Assembly (NCBI RefSeq): GCF_003312425.1 | Contig: NZ_QNUX01000013.1 | Location: forward strand, 50,755 to 114,754 | Origin: Flavobacterium psychrolimnae | Lineage (GTDB): Bacteria > Bacteroidota > Bacteroidia > Flavobacteriales > Flavobacteriaceae | Direction: 5' to 3' | DNA length: 64,000 nucleotides | In this document: one piece after another, positions 36,374 through 46,156 of the stretch | Layout: each line of letters starts with the position of its first letter | How positions within the stretch are numbered: the first letter of the stretch is position 1 | Notes under the pieces: model-generated | Databases searched by the model: none | What the model saw: the letters and a program-made list of their open reading frames with translations, nothing else | What the model was told of the DNA's origin: nothing | Made by a program: the position numbers and the translations under genes

Positions 36374-36412
36374 TATGCTATTGTTTTAATTTACATTTAA
36401 ATGCAACGAAAA

Positions 36413-37300
36413 CTACTGGTTCTTCAACCTTTCGATAGCATTTGTGCGATATCTCGATGGTGCAATGGATGTATGTCTTTTAAAAAAAACACAAAAAGTG
36501 GAAGAATTACTGAAAGATAGCTCTTCAGCTATATCGGCTACTGATAACTGGGAATCTTCCAGTAAATTTTTCGCCTCTGCAATAATAGATTCTGCTATTA
36601 AAATTTTAACCGGTTTTCCGGTGATCTGTTTTACAATTTTACTCAAATATCCAGCAGTAATAAACAACGATCCGGCATAAAATTTAACGCTATGCTGTTT
36701 TTTACAGTGAATGGATAAGATGGTAAAAAATTGTATCAATATCCTTTCTTTTCTGTTGAAATTCAAGGCGGCTTGTGAAGTATATTTAGCGTGAATTGAT
36801 CGCAATTCGTACAACAGTAAATTAAAACTAATGCGTTGCAATTCCGCTTCTATGCTGTTAAGTTTACTCTCCTTCCTTACAAAATAAATAAGTTTGTATA
36901 TGAGTGAAAGAACTAAAAAATCTTTTTGATCCAATGTAATTTTCAGGGAAGGCCTTGCGATAAAAAAATAAAACGCATCAACTAACTCTTTCTTGAAACA
37001 ATTCTGAGTGGCAAAGTCATCGGTAAATGCTACTAGATATAACTTCAGTTTGTCTTCTGCATCCAATAAAGTTAAAAACGTATTTTTTGGAATCACAATT
37101 AGATCTTGGGCTGATAAACCATGAACGGTATCTTTTAACTGAATTTTAAAAGCACCAGATTTTATTAGTAAAATGCAAAAATTATTGACAATAAAAGACT
37201 CATGGGAAGCCGTTTTTATCACATACTTTTTGATGATGCAGAGTTGCAGTCCATGGTAAGGACTTTCATTTAATTCACTATTTATTAATTCATTTATCAT
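36413..37300 (-). CDS. AraC-family transcriptional regulator
   Basis: The 295-residue protein has an N-terminal cupin-like sensing domain and a C-terminal AraC DNA-binding domain with two HTH units: YAGSLFITAGYLSKIVKQI (first) and VADIAEELSFSNSSTFCVFF then KRHTSIAPSRYR (second). The final signature is well kept. It precedes the RteC-like gene by 39 bases and is likely to act on the ICE operon. The ligand is not predictable. Confidence 0.88.
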   Translation of the reverse strand: MINELINSELNESPYHGLQLCIIKKYVIKTASHESFIVNNFCILLIKSGAFKIQLKDTVHGLSAQDLIVIPKNTFLTLLDAEDKLKLYLVAFTDDFATQNCFKKELVDAFYFFIARPSLKITLDQKDFLVLSLIYKLIYFVRKESKLNSIEAELQRISFNLLLYELRSIHAKYTSQAALNFNRKERILIQFFTILSIHCKKQHSVKFYAGSLFITAGYLSKIVKQITGKPVKILIAESIIAEAKNLLEDSQLSVADIAEELSFSNSSTFCVFFKRHTSIAPSRYRTNAIERLKNQ

Positions 37301-37343
37301 GCTGGTGACAGTTTACATGTTCGATAGGTATAGTCGAGGTGCA

Positions 37344-37574
37344 TTATTTTTGATTATTGAAAAAATATTCCAGTAAACCTAAAACCACAAAATAGAGATT
37401 GGACAGTGATGTTATAAAAAATATATAGGCAAATTTCCTTGGACTATCAACTTGTTTAACGCCACCTATAAGATAACCAACCATTTCATCATAGCTAAAA
37501 AGAACGATGATGAAATAGAGGCTAACAAGGTTTAAAAGAACCAATGTGTAGTAAAAAATGATTTTTAATTTCAT
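37344..37574 (-). CDS. Small membrane protein of unknown function
   Basis: The 76-residue protein has two hydrophobic helices (YYTLVLLNLVSLYFIIVLF and FAYIFFITSLSNLYFVVLGL) joined by a polar loop with a conserved-looking SPRKF. No family is recognised. It lies between the AraC gene and a lipoprotein gene on the same strand. Confidence 0.5.
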   Translation of the reverse strand: MKLKIIFYYTLVLLNLVSLYFIIVLFSYDEMVGYLIGGVKQVDSPRKFAYIFFITSLSNLYFVVLGLLEYFFNNQK

Positions 37575-37619
37575 TCTCGTAAATGGATTGTTTGCAATCG
37601 AATTACAGTTTTGTAAAAG

Positions 37620-38303
37620 CTATTTTGATAATAGGATAACAGAGATAAGAGTAGCTTGATACGAATTGAAAGCTGGCTGCGCTTTACGATTGGCTACAGA
37701 AATCTCCCAATCTCTATCTCTATGTTTAGAATTGGCATAAAGAGCATACCTAGAAACCGATGCTACAGAAAGAATAGTTTCTTTTTCATCCGCACTCAAA
37801 GTTGTATTTTCTAAAATCTTAGTTTCATAGGAAACAATATAGTTGTACTGCTCCACGTATTCACTATCTTGTTGTGCTAGTAAAGCTTGTACAAAATGGA
37901 TCAACTCCTCTTTGACCTCCGAACTTGAAGAGCAACTTTCAAGAATAGCTATCAATTGTTTTTCGGGTTCACTAAGCACCATCGTAACGTGTTTAGAGGT
38001 CAATGATGCTGTACTTCGACTCGCATACCGTTTAGTATTGTAATTTTGTATCATAAACTGTATTTGCGCTGTCATTTCAGTAGCTGAATTTGGAACTTTG
38101 TTAGTGTCCAAATAAGTAGTAAGCAAATCAAAATACTCCTTACCTCTTCCCTCAAAAGGATTCGCATTATTGTGCGGCACCTGTGAATTAGTGTGTAATA
38201 TACTTGGATTAGAATCGGAAGTTACAGAAGGATCAACTTCAGCTTCAGTGGAACAGGAAATAGTAGCGATTGATAAAATAGCGCATAATAGATAATTTTT
38301 CAT
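37620..38303 (-). CDS. Putative lipoprotein
   Basis: A lipoprotein signal peptide with lipobox TISC (MKNYLLCAILSIATISC) is followed by an Asn/Ser-rich linker and a helical body with two predicted helices (KEYFDLLTTYLDTNKV and EVKEELIHFVQALLA). The motif KHRDRDWEI lies near the C-terminus. The family is not recognised. It is divergent from the TPR/AraC-type regulator across a 343-base gap, an arrangement that suggests control by that regulator. Confidence 0.6.
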   Translation of the reverse strand: MKNYLLCAILSIATISCSTEAEVDPSVTSDSNPSILHTNSQVPHNNANPFEGRGKEYFDLLTTYLDTNKVPNSATEMTAQIQFMIQNYNTKRYASRSTASLTSKHVTMVLSEPEKQLIAILESCSSSSEVKEELIHFVQALLAQQDSEYVEQYNYIVSYETKILENTTLSADEKETILSVASVSRYALYANSKHRDRDWEISVANRKAQPAFNSYQATLISVILLSK

Positions 38304-38454
38304 GATTAATGTTTTTAAAATGGGACCGAGAATTTCTTCTCAGTTCATTTCACCCGGGTAAGCAGAACTTTTATTTAGCACTTTGCTAAACTTTTTGCTT
38401 TTGAATTCGAAGCAAATCTATTCGCTCATCAACTTCCCTGCAACACAATCCCTA

Positions 38455-38495
38455 TGGGTTTCCACGAATTAGCGTATTGATTTCATGGAAATCCA
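38455..38495. promoter_or_regulatory. Inverted repeat in divergent promoter region
   Basis: TGGGTTTCCACGAA and TTTCATGGAAATCCA form an imperfect inverted repeat of about 14 bp with three mismatches in the 343-base gap between the lipoprotein gene and the TPR/AraC regulator. It is a possible operator. The rest of the gap is AT-rich with nothing else that I can support. Confidence 0.35.
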
Positions 38496-38646
38496 CACCA
38501 TATTTTTATCAAATAAACACCTATTTAACAATTGTTTATCTTATTTTTGAAACACCCGATAATAAGTACTGATTTGTACTATTTATCATCACACCTATTA
38601 TATTCATTATAGAACACAGTAATTTATCCCTAACCTACTACGTACT

Positions 38647-40326
38647 ATGAAACAAAATTATGTATTACTGACATTGCTACTTACAGCACATTGCGTTACT
38701 AGTCAAAAAAAGGTATTCAAAATACCAGATTCGCTTGAAAACAAAAGCTATGTTTACTTGGAAGACAGGAGCTACTCGCTAACAAAAGATACTGCTAAAG
38801 CTTTTTTTTATATAAATATTTACATAAAGAAAGCGAAGAACGAGGAAAACTGGAAAGAATTGGTAAATGGATACCAGAATGCACTGCATCAATCTCCTAA
38901 TAATATTAGGTTACAATATGCAGATAGTATGATTTATGCTGCAAAAAAAAGGAAAGATGCAGCCCTTATTGGATCAGCTTACCTTTCAAAAGGTATTGTA
39001 TTTTACAGCCAGAAAAAACTAAGTAATGCACTAGATAATTACATTATTGCCAACAATTATATCGCTAAAACTAATGATGCCTACCTGATTCACAAAGTGA
39101 AGTACAATATGGGTCAAGTCAAATATTACTTAGGATTTTATGATGAAGCAATTTCTTTGTTAACAGAATGTGTCGCGTATTATAAAAATGAAAACCCAAG
39201 ACCTTACTTAAATTCACTACATTCTTTAGGTCTTTGTTACAATAAAATAGGAAATTATGGCTTATGCACAGAAACCAATAAAATTGGTATTTCTGAAAGC
39301 AAAAGATTAAAAACACTCGAAATGACTCCCTATTTCATTCATTCGGATGGCATCAATGAATATTTCATGAAAAATTATGATGTAGCCATCAAAAAGATTG
39401 AATCGTCGCTGATAGAAATAAACCAAAAGAAAGATTATGCGAATGTGGCAGTAGGAAATTTTTACATTGGAAAGAGCTTTTGGCAACTAGAAAAATCAGA
39501 TAAAGCAGTATCGTATTTCAAAAAGGTAGACAGAACTTTCCAGGATAAAGGATATATTAGACCAGACCTACTGGAAGTATATCAATTATTGATTGCCTAT
39601 TACAAAACAAAGGATAATCTGAAAGCGCAATTGTTTTACATTGACCAATTACTCGCAGCGGTTAAAACCTTAAAAGAAACCAACAAGTATTTGATAGGCA
39701 AAGTTCATAAGGAATATGACACGAAAGTTATAGTGACAGAAAAAGACAAAATGAAGGCAGAGCTACTCAGTCAAAAGTATAACGACACTATTTTTATCAG
39801 CATCATTGTAGTATTTTTTGCAGGGTTACTATTCATGACGTACCGGCATTTTAAGAATCGTGCGGTATACAAGCAAAAATTTAATGAGCTAATGGTTCAA
39901 ATTAAGGATGAAAACAGAAACAAAACAAAACTTAAAAATGACAAATCTGAAATACTAGATATCAATGCGGATACAGTGAACAATGTTTTAAAACAATTGG
40001 ATAAATTCGAACGCGAAAAGAAGTTCTTAGAAAAAGACATAACACTCGTAAAATTAGCAGCTGCCTTTAATTCTAACAATAAATACCTGTCCAAAATTAT
40101 CGCACATTATAAGGAAAAAGGATTTGTGGAGTATATTAATGCCCTTAAAATTGATTATTTGATAAATTTGTTACAAGAGGACAAAAGAATACGAAACTAT
40201 ACCAATAAAGCTCTGGCTGAAGAAGCAGGATTTAGCAGTACCCAAAGATTTGCAAATGCTTTCTTGACAAAAACAGGTATGCCTACGTCCTTTTTTATTG
40301 AACAGCTAAAGAAAGGTAATACGTAA
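38647..40326 (+). CDS. Membrane-anchored TPR and AraC-type HTH regulator
   Basis: The 559-residue protein has a signal-like N-terminus and a series of TPR-like helical repeats around residues 90-340 (GSAYLSKGIVFYSQKKLSNA, VKYNMGQVKYYLGFYDEA, YFKKV units). One membrane helix lies near 380-400 (TIFISIIVVFFAGLLFMTY), then a coiled stretch and a C-terminal AraC-type DNA-binding domain (ITLVKLAAAFNSNNKYLSKI, KALAEEAGFSSTQRFANAFL). The layout places a periplasmic TPR sensor and a cytoplasmic DNA-binding domain in one protein, as in a one-component membrane regulator. The signal is unknown. Confidence 0.82.
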   Translation: MKQNYVLLTLLLTAHCVTSQKKVFKIPDSLENKSYVYLEDRSYSLTKDTAKAFFYINIYIKKAKNEENWKELVNGYQNALHQSPNNIRLQYADSMIYAAKKRKDAALIGSAYLSKGIVFYSQKKLSNALDNYIIANNYIAKTNDAYLIHKVKYNMGQVKYYLGFYDEAISLLTECVAYYKNENPRPYLNSLHSLGLCYNKIGNYGLCTETNKIGISESKRLKTLEMTPYFIHSDGINEYFMKNYDVAIKKIESSLIEINQKKDYANVAVGNFYIGKSFWQLEKSDKAVSYFKKVDRTFQDKGYIRPDLLEVYQLLIAYYKTKDNLKAQLFYIDQLLAAVKTLKETNKYLIGKVHKEYDTKVIVTEKDKMKAELLSQKYNDTIFISIIVVFFAGLLFMTYRHFKNRAVYKQKFNELMVQIKDENRNKTKLKNDKSEILDINADTVNNVLKQLDKFEREKKFLEKDITLVKLAAAFNSNNKYLSKIIAHYKEKGFVEYINALKIDYLINLLQEDKRIRNYTNKALAEEAGFSSTQRFANAFLTKTGMPTSFFIEQLKKGNT

Positions 40327-40467
40327 TTTATTAAGCATCAAGTATAAAATGTGTTTTTTGCCCCTTAGCGAAAAATTTAGATTGTAAAGTAGTAAGTTTA
40401 ACATGAAAACATGCCGGTATAAAAACCAAAATTTTATTTTTACGCCCTAATTTAATACGATACTATT

Positions 40468-40644
40468 ATGAAAGATTTAGTTGCAAAAATCAATGCTGAA
40501 TTCGAAACGTTCAAAACAGAATCTGAATCACTGACTGAAAAAGGTGTGAAAGCAGCTGGAGCGAGAGCTCGTAAATCGACTTTGGAGCTGGAAAAACTAT
40601 TAAAAGAGTTTAGAAAGGTTTCTATAGAAGAATCAAAAAAATAA
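40468..40644 (+). CDS. Histone H1-like protein (Hc1 family)
   Basis: A 58-residue lysine-rich protein (MKDLVAKINAEFETFKTESE, then GARARKSTLELEKLLKEFRK) matches the short histone H1-like proteins common in Bacteroidetes. They bind DNA nonspecifically and help to organise the nucleoid. No signal peptide is present. A short hairpin with a T run follows the gene. Family match is from the characteristic sequence. Confidence 0.85.
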   Translation: MKDLVAKINAEFETFKTESESLTEKGVKAAGARARKSTLELEKLLKEFRKVSIEESKK

Positions 40645-40661
40645 ACTTTTATTTAATTATT

Positions 40662-40692
40662 AGCCCTCTGGATTTTTCTAGCGGGCTTTTTT
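40662..40692 (+). terminator. Terminator after histone-like gene
   Basis: AGCCC at 40662 pairs with GGGCT at 40683-40687 across a T-rich loop, followed by TTTTTT. The stem is short and imperfect (AGCCCTCTGG against CTAGCGGGCT). Confidence 0.55.
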
Positions 40693-40950
40693 AGGCCGAT
40701 AGTGAAAGTATGATTTGGAGCAAAATTCCCAAACACTGTTCCATTACTTTTCAACTATTTCAAGTAATTATAAAAGTAGCTTTGATTATCGTTGCAATAT
40801 TAAATACCGTACCGTAATGAATAATCGTTTTAAAAGATAGCGTTATTTAATTTTCAACTGACTTTTTAGAAAACCGACCAAATCCTTTACAATTCAATTA
40901 TGCAAAAGTGAAAAGATTCAATTGATATGCTTTCTATGACAATTTAAAAG

Positions 40951-42111
40951 TTACACTCGGGAATAATTTTTGATGTAAGCTATAATTAATCTCTCCACCT
41001 CGTTGTAACTCATTCCAAAGACTCTTTCTACGACTGATTGAAAATTATCTTTGTTGCAATTGTATAGTTCCCATATTCCTTTTTGACCGTGTTTTTCAAA
41101 CACAAATTTACAAATTACCCCTCCAGTAACATATAAGATACTATTATCAAACTCATTTTTAAATTGAAACGTCATTATATCTTCAAAAGTAATTCTTTCT
41201 TTCTTTTGAAATGATTTAGATACACTTTGTAAAGCTTCCTCAAAAGTTTCATTTGCACTAGGACCGGCAAGCCAGGTAGCCAGCCCCTCATTTATAATCA
41301 TAGGACAATAAAGGCGCGGATCTTTTTGATACGGGAACAACATGTGTACAAATTCATGCGGAAAATTTTCAGAACCGTAAGAGGTGAAAATTTCATTTAA
41401 AGGCGTCATGGTCTGCCCTCCCATGTATGACATCCAATACTCAAAATTATAAAGTCTACCCATCTCGTCAGAATTTGGTACTAAATAATAAGTAAATGGC
41501 TGTATTTTAATCTTAAATTGTTTTGCAATTTTTTCACAGAAAGCAATGGCTTTTTCCGCTTCTTTTTTATTAAAATTACAGTCTGGATGCACAATGTAAT
41601 TTATAAATTTATGACGGTATTTTTTCCAGTTTCGAGTGTCATACGAAATTACATTTTCTAATTTAAATTCACCTTGTGAGTTTCTGACTGCATACAATTT
41701 TGTAATGCAATCCGGTGTAAATTTTTTATATTCCTGATCTGGATTGGCTACTGCAAAAATTGTTTTTATCTGGTATCTGTTTACTGCAATACTGTCTATC
41801 TGCAGTATTTTAGGAATGTAATATCCCAAGTATTGATTTGACTTGTAATAGTTGAACATTAGATTAGCTGCTCTATCAACTCTTAAAATCTTACTTTTTA
41901 AATAATGTTCCGTTTCCTCTTCTTTCCAATTTGGATTTTTGTAAATACTGTCGGGCCTTGAATTCAAATAATTTTTGTACAGTTGGTATACGGCTTTCAC
42001 AGCAACTTTCGAAGTATCAACTCTAGCGGAAATATCAGGGTTAATAGTTTGAGCCTTGCTAGTAAAACTAATCATTCCCAATAATAAGTAACAGATAAAT
42101 AAGTATTTCAT
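40951..42111 (-). CDS. Secreted gluzincin-like metallopeptidase (peptidase MA-like)
   Basis: A signal peptide (MKYLFICYLLLGMISFTSKA) precedes a protein of about 365 residues. A zinc-binding motif HEFVH lies at residues 252-256, and a second-glutamate motif NEGLATWLAG has Glu275, 19 residues after the last His, the gluzincin spacing. Family knowledge: peptidase-MA-like proteins are exported zinc peptidases. Substrate and location beyond the inner membrane are not known. It is an isolated minus-strand gene. Confidence 0.7.
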   Translation of the reverse strand: MKYLFICYLLLGMISFTSKAQTINPDISARVDTSKVAVKAVYQLYKNYLNSRPDSIYKNPNWKEEETEHYLKSKILRVDRAANLMFNYYKSNQYLGYYIPKILQIDSIAVNRYQIKTIFAVANPDQEYKKFTPDCITKLYAVRNSQGEFKLENVISYDTRNWKKYRHKFINYIVHPDCNFNKKEAEKAIAFCEKIAKQFKIKIQPFTYYLVPNSDEMGRLYNFEYWMSYMGGQTMTPLNEIFTSYGSENFPHEFVHMLFPYQKDPRLYCPMIINEGLATWLAGPSANETFEEALQSVSKSFQKKERITFEDIMTFQFKNEFDNSILYVTGGVICKFVFEKHGQKGIWELYNCNKDNFQSVVERVFGMSYNEVERLIIAYIKNYSRV

Positions 42112-42397
42112 GGTATTTTTTGGTCTTTTATCTTTGATAACGAAAGTGTATTATGTTTAACTATTTGAACTTTCGTTCCATATTTATTTAAAAGATGGAA
42201 ATCTCCAATTGTACGTGTTGGGTTAACTGAGAGGTGGTCTTATTACAACTAAAAAACCTTGACAAACGTTGCCTTTGATTCCGTTAAGCATTGCTATCAT
42301 CTCTTTACTTTATCAAAATTACTAGCCACAACAGTAATGCTGGAAACTATTGTTGATTTTCAAGCTTTAAAAGCAACTAATCGCGTATTCATAAAGC

Positions 42398-43033
42398 TTA
42401 TTTATTTTCAACTAATAGATACACTAAAAAAAATTCAGAAATTTTATAGGTCTTATACCATTCTTTCACATCAATAGTACCTTTTGAAACTTCGCAATAT
42501 CCTAAATCACCTTTTCCAGGATCATTATTTGGTGGTGTTATTAACCCAATCTGCGTCTCTTTACCAATCTGAAAATCAATTTTTCCGTCACCGCCAGTTA
42601 CTTCACGAAGTAAAAATGTACCGTCATCAAAACTTTTGTTTATTTCAAAAATCTGCTTGTTAAAAAAATTTGAAAAGAAAAAGGCAATTTTCTCCTTATT
42701 CAAAATGTGCTGTGTAATAATAGAAAATTTAAATTCTTTTCCAATTTTGGGAAGTCCTTCCACTCTAGTATCAATCACAACTTTATCTTTTTCAATTTTC
42801 CCGTTCTTATACTTGCGTATTATAATCTTGAAGTTTTTATCCCTTAATTGTGTAGCATTTGAAAAACTAATATTTAATTTTTCAATTCCTTGAAAAGTCT
42901 CCATTACAAATTCTTTTGAACCAAATGCTGCATGATCATAAGCTGAAATCATTTTAATTTCATTGTCTTCAACAAACTGACTGTAGCAGGAAAAGGTCAG
43001 AAAGAACAAGGCTGTTTGTAGTATTCTCATCAT
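42398..43033 (-). CDS. Putative exported protein, unknown function
   Basis: A signal peptide (MMRILQTALFFLTFSCYSQ) is followed by a roughly 190-residue beta-rich protein without a recognised domain (FKIIIRKYKNGKIEKDKVV, GDGKIDFQIGKETQIGLITP). The 3' end runs through KISEFFLVYLLVENK. It stands alone; nothing in the neighbourhood hints at a pathway. Confidence 0.5.
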   Translation of the reverse strand: MMRILQTALFFLTFSCYSQFVEDNEIKMISAYDHAAFGSKEFVMETFQGIEKLNISFSNATQLRDKNFKIIIRKYKNGKIEKDKVVIDTRVEGLPKIGKEFKFSIITQHILNKEKIAFFFSNFFNKQIFEINKSFDDGTFLLREVTGGDGKIDFQIGKETQIGLITPPNNDPGKGDLGYCEVSKGTIDVKEWYKTYKISEFFLVYLLVENK

Positions 43034-43377
43034 TTTTTAATTTTTTAATGCGTAAGTGATGTTTTAAGTCACCCTATTATTGAAATTATTTTATTTTTTT
43101 ACTTTAATCTCTTACTAGGTTAGTACTCCGTTTTTATCGTTTGTTTGTAAAAGACAGATTCTTTTATTGAAAACTAAAGTATTTTGTTTTTAACAGACAG
43201 TATTCTTTTCTAACCTATTCGTCGGAATTGCAAAGGATAAATCTTCATTTTGTATAAGGTAGCAACCCTAATTGGATAGGCTATTTTTTTACTTCTTGTT
43301 TTTAAAATTTGCTATTTGTTGCTCCCACAGTGTTGGTATAAAAGCGTTCAAACTTCCCATTTACCGTTAAGCAACGA

Positions 43378-43617
43378 GTAAATATATGGGATTTAAACTT
43401 ACAATTAAAATTCTTTGTAAAAAATTGGTTAATGGCTCTTAAAAAAAAGGCAATTACTGAAATGCGTTAAAAACCGCTTTTAGAGCTACCAAATGACAAG
43501 CCAAACTTCTCCACATACTGTTTTACTAGATTTTCATCCACCAAGGTAAAAATCGATTGCAGCTTGTAGGCTAAAAAAATCAATCACTATTTTTCTCAAC
43601 GCTAAGGGCAAAGTTTA
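43378..43617. repeat. Diverged intergenic repeat, copy R1
   Basis: This 240-base AT-rich segment aligns with 58992-59210. Shared blocks are GTAAATATATG with GATTT and ACAATT, ATTCTTT, then TTTTACTAGATTTT, AAAAATC with ATTGCAG and TTGTAGG, and a final GGGC with AGTTTA. No reading frame is conserved. It fills part of the roughly 1.1-kb gap 43034-44161, where I see no protein gene. Confidence 0.6.
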
Positions 43618-43795
43618 ATCATAATATACGCTGACGATAGGGACCTATTAGCCCGGTATTGATAATTTTCGAATAGGAAACCCATAATAAATCCAAAAGG
43701 TAAAGTCAAAAATTTAAAGTCTCTACCCATCAAAAACAATAGTCTAAATAAAAGTTAAAATACTTATTATCAATTTATTGTTGTTTTATTAGTTA

Positions 43796-43947
43796 TATCT
43801 TTGAGTGTGGTTTTGATTGATCACTTGAGTAAAACCATCTGAGAAGAGAAGCTTATTCAAATAGTTATTTCATACTTAACGGCATGATTTGATAAATGGT
43901 GAATCAAAATCTACAATCGGAGGCCCTTTAAAAGGCCTCCTTTTTTT
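43796..43947 (+). ncRNA. Candidate small RNA with promoter and terminator
   Basis: TATCTTTG at 43796-43803 matches the Bacteroidetes -7 box TAnnTTTG. About 115 bases later GGAGGCC (43919-43925) and GGCCTCC (43934-43940) form a strong hairpin followed by seven T. No ORF with a good start lies between, so a transcript of about 130 bases is possible. A -33 box with correct spacing is not clear, so this is only a candidate. Confidence 0.35.
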
Positions 43948-44161
43948 GCTATATCCTACTCGTCAGATTTAATTGCTGAGGTACTATAGATTTTTCGAGA
44001 CTACAAAATAGAATTAGATAAATAATGTACGTTCTTCGGGTCTCTGCTATTATCAAAAAAAGCTGGCCTCCCCTATTTACTTCGCAGCTGCATAACTCCC
44101 CTGAACTATTTTTTTGCCTAAAGTTCAATGAAAGTAATACGTAAGTCACAAGTACTCACTT

Positions 44162-44668
44162 TTACTTGTCTTCGTCAACAATTAGTTTCAACGAATTGAT
44201 GTAATCCGTATCAAATTCAATCACTCTAATTTTCTTGGGCTTGAAACTCATTTCACCGTCAAACTGTCCTTCTGTTCCTAAAAAATCGATGACAAGTTCT
44301 TCTTCATTTAGCTCTATGAGTTTACCTAAATAAACCGCTTTGTCAGACTTAGTCGCAATTTGAAAAATAGTATACTTACTGGCTAAAAAGTGGATGATGG
44401 AGGACAAATCCTGTAGCGGAATTATTTCTTCGGCACTTGTTTTTAACCCTTTCAATTTAATTACCCTTTCTGTGAATTCATGATCTTTGTCCTGAATAAT
44501 GGCCTTCACATTTTTATTTTTCAAGATCGTGTAGCCATCAATTATAAAATCGACCGGATTATTTTTCAGTAAAATCCAATCTTCCGTCCAATCAATAAGA
44601 AAACCACTAAAATTTTCTTTTTTGTCTTCAAATTGTATTGTAATTAATTGACGTATGTATTTTTCCAT
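44162..44668 (-). CDS. Hypothetical cytoplasmic protein
   Basis: The ATG at 44668 (MEKYIRQLITIQFEDKKENF) is preferred; an upstream in-frame start exists at 44692. The 168-residue protein has no signal peptide or membrane segment. It looks like two similar beta-rich halves, each with a short hydrophobic-acidic start (LITIQFEDKKENFSGFLID; AVYLGKLIELNEEELVIDFL), which may be a duplicated small barrel such as an Sm-like fold. No family is recognised. Confidence 0.5.
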   Translation of the reverse strand: MEKYIRQLITIQFEDKKENFSGFLIDWTEDWILLKNNPVDFIIDGYTILKNKNVKAIIQDKDHEFTERVIKLKGLKTSAEEIIPLQDLSSIIHFLASKYTIFQIATKSDKAVYLGKLIELNEEELVIDFLGTEGQFDGEMSFKPKKIRVIEFDTDYINSLKLIVDEDK

Positions 44669-44766
44669 TTTATATTTTTGTTTGAAGGGCATTCTACCTC
44701 TAGCTTAATTTCACTTCAATCATCAGGATAAAAGCCTTGAACGAACTTTATTTTAATAACTAGATA

Positions 44767-44808
44767 GTAAAGGTATGTACTTTGAACTATAATTCAAACT
44801 CTTTCGAA
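44767..44808. repeat. Diverged intergenic repeat, short copy R2
   Basis: GTAAAGGTATGTACTTTGAA and the following ACTATAATTCAAACTCTTT align with the start of copies R1 and R3. The upstream AACTTTATTTT is also shared with R3. The rest of the 357-base gap 44693-45049 shows nothing else. Confidence 0.45.
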
Positions 44809-45049
44809 TGCTTCCGATTACAGTTAGACAAGTACCTTACACCACTAACTGCCCAATTATAAAAGGCCATTTTTTGTAATTAGATGCGTTACAAACGCTC
44901 CGATTCAACAAACAAATTAATCAGCCCCTCGATACCATAAGCACCAAGAAAGTTGATATCACTAATAAAGTTTAATTGAAAATCTGCCATTAAATTTAGC
45001 GCTTCAACCCGCCTGCCCTAAAACTCATTTTGTAAGCAATGCTTTATTT

Positions 45050-45943
45050 TTATTTTTTAGAGTTCTTAATGCTCAAAGCTTTCTGTTTTATCCATTGTAA
45101 TGAAATGTCCACAGGTTCTCTATCATTGTCAGAAGATGTATTGTGTCCTAATTTAGAAAACAATGTATATTCGAAAGGATTGCCTAGCGCTTTCAATGTA
45201 TTTAATTGCTCGATGCACAACTTAACCGGAATTTGGATGTCTTTCTCACCAAAAAGCCAAAGTCCAGGAATCAAAAGAGTATTCAAGGAAATTTTAGGGT
45301 CAGTAGCTGTAAATTGATACCTATCCGGGTCATTTTTTATATGCTCACGAGCATCTGATTCTGAATGATTTTCCCAAAAAGTAGTATTCCCATTAGTATA
45401 AAATTGAAATCGAAGCTGTTCTAAGGTAGTAATGGTAGGGCAACTAAATAAAACCATAAATTCTATTTGCGGATTTTTGCTTGCAGCAATTGGAATTATC
45501 CATCCTGCTTGACTGAAGCCAACTAATCCAATTGGTGTTTTTTTATCTGTTAAATAGGTTCGAAATGTATTTACTGCTGCGCTTGCATCATCTGATAATA
45601 AATTAAGATTACCAGTGTCAATATTATTCGTACCAACTGATGGCCCTATGTACACACCAGCAGATTCTCCAACTCCACGTTTGTCATAAGTTAAAACAGC
45701 AATACCTTCCTTGGCTAGACGTTTAGCGAACTCCATTTCTCTTTTTACAGGATCTGACCCATGAACAATTACAGCAGCAGCAATTGGATTTTTAGGCATT
45801 AAAATTGAGCCTGCAAGAATGATTCCCTGGCTTTTAAACTTTACATCTTGAATAGTAAAATCAGTCGATTGCGAAAATACAGTTAGTGGTAAAGTTATTA
45901 CTAATAACCAAAGATATAAGTTGGAAGAAAAGTTGGTTTTCAT
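45050..45943 (-). CDS. Exported alpha/beta hydrolase
   Basis: A signal peptide (LYLWLLVITLPLTVFSQS) precedes an alpha/beta hydrolase fold: oxyanion region VIVHGSDP at about 59-66, nucleophile elbow GFSQAGW with Ser144, an acid in LFGEKDIQIP and a catalytic His in KLGHNT. The family includes acyl hydrolases and dienelactone hydrolase-like enzymes that act in the periplasm or outside. The substrate is unknown. The segment LTYDKRGVGES is a usual hydrolase feature. Confidence 0.82.
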   Translation of the reverse strand: MKTNFSSNLYLWLLVITLPLTVFSQSTDFTIQDVKFKSQGIILAGSILMPKNPIAAAVIVHGSDPVKREMEFAKRLAKEGIAVLTYDKRGVGESAGVYIGPSVGTNNIDTGNLNLLSDDASAAVNTFRTYLTDKKTPIGLVGFSQAGWIIPIAASKNPQIEFMVLFSCPTITTLEQLRFQFYTNGNTTFWENHSESDAREHIKNDPDRYQFTATDPKISLNTLLIPGLWLFGEKDIQIPVKLCIEQLNTLKALGNPFEYTLFSKLGHNTSSDNDREPVDISLQWIKQKALSIKNSKK

Positions 45944-46156
45944 TTTTGATTAGTATAAAAAATTTATTTTGGACAGTCTTCAATAGCAATGTATACAACT
46001 TGAAAATAAGTTAGACAAAATCAGACCTTTCACTCTATTTTTGGGTCGATAGGTCAGACCACAATCATACTTTACATAAAATCAAATATATTGTTTTATT
46101 CTTACAAATCATCAGATGGATAATTATTAGTAGCAGGCCTCAGCAACAAAGAGTAT

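Noticed and set aside
43949..44149. 66-codon minus-strand ORF after the sRNA terminator
   Set aside because: No recognisable protein features, odd composition and no ribosome-binding context; probably chance.
45039..45317. Plus-strand ORF opposite the hydrolase gene
   Set aside because: Entirely antisense to a well-supported alpha/beta hydrolase; shadow frame.
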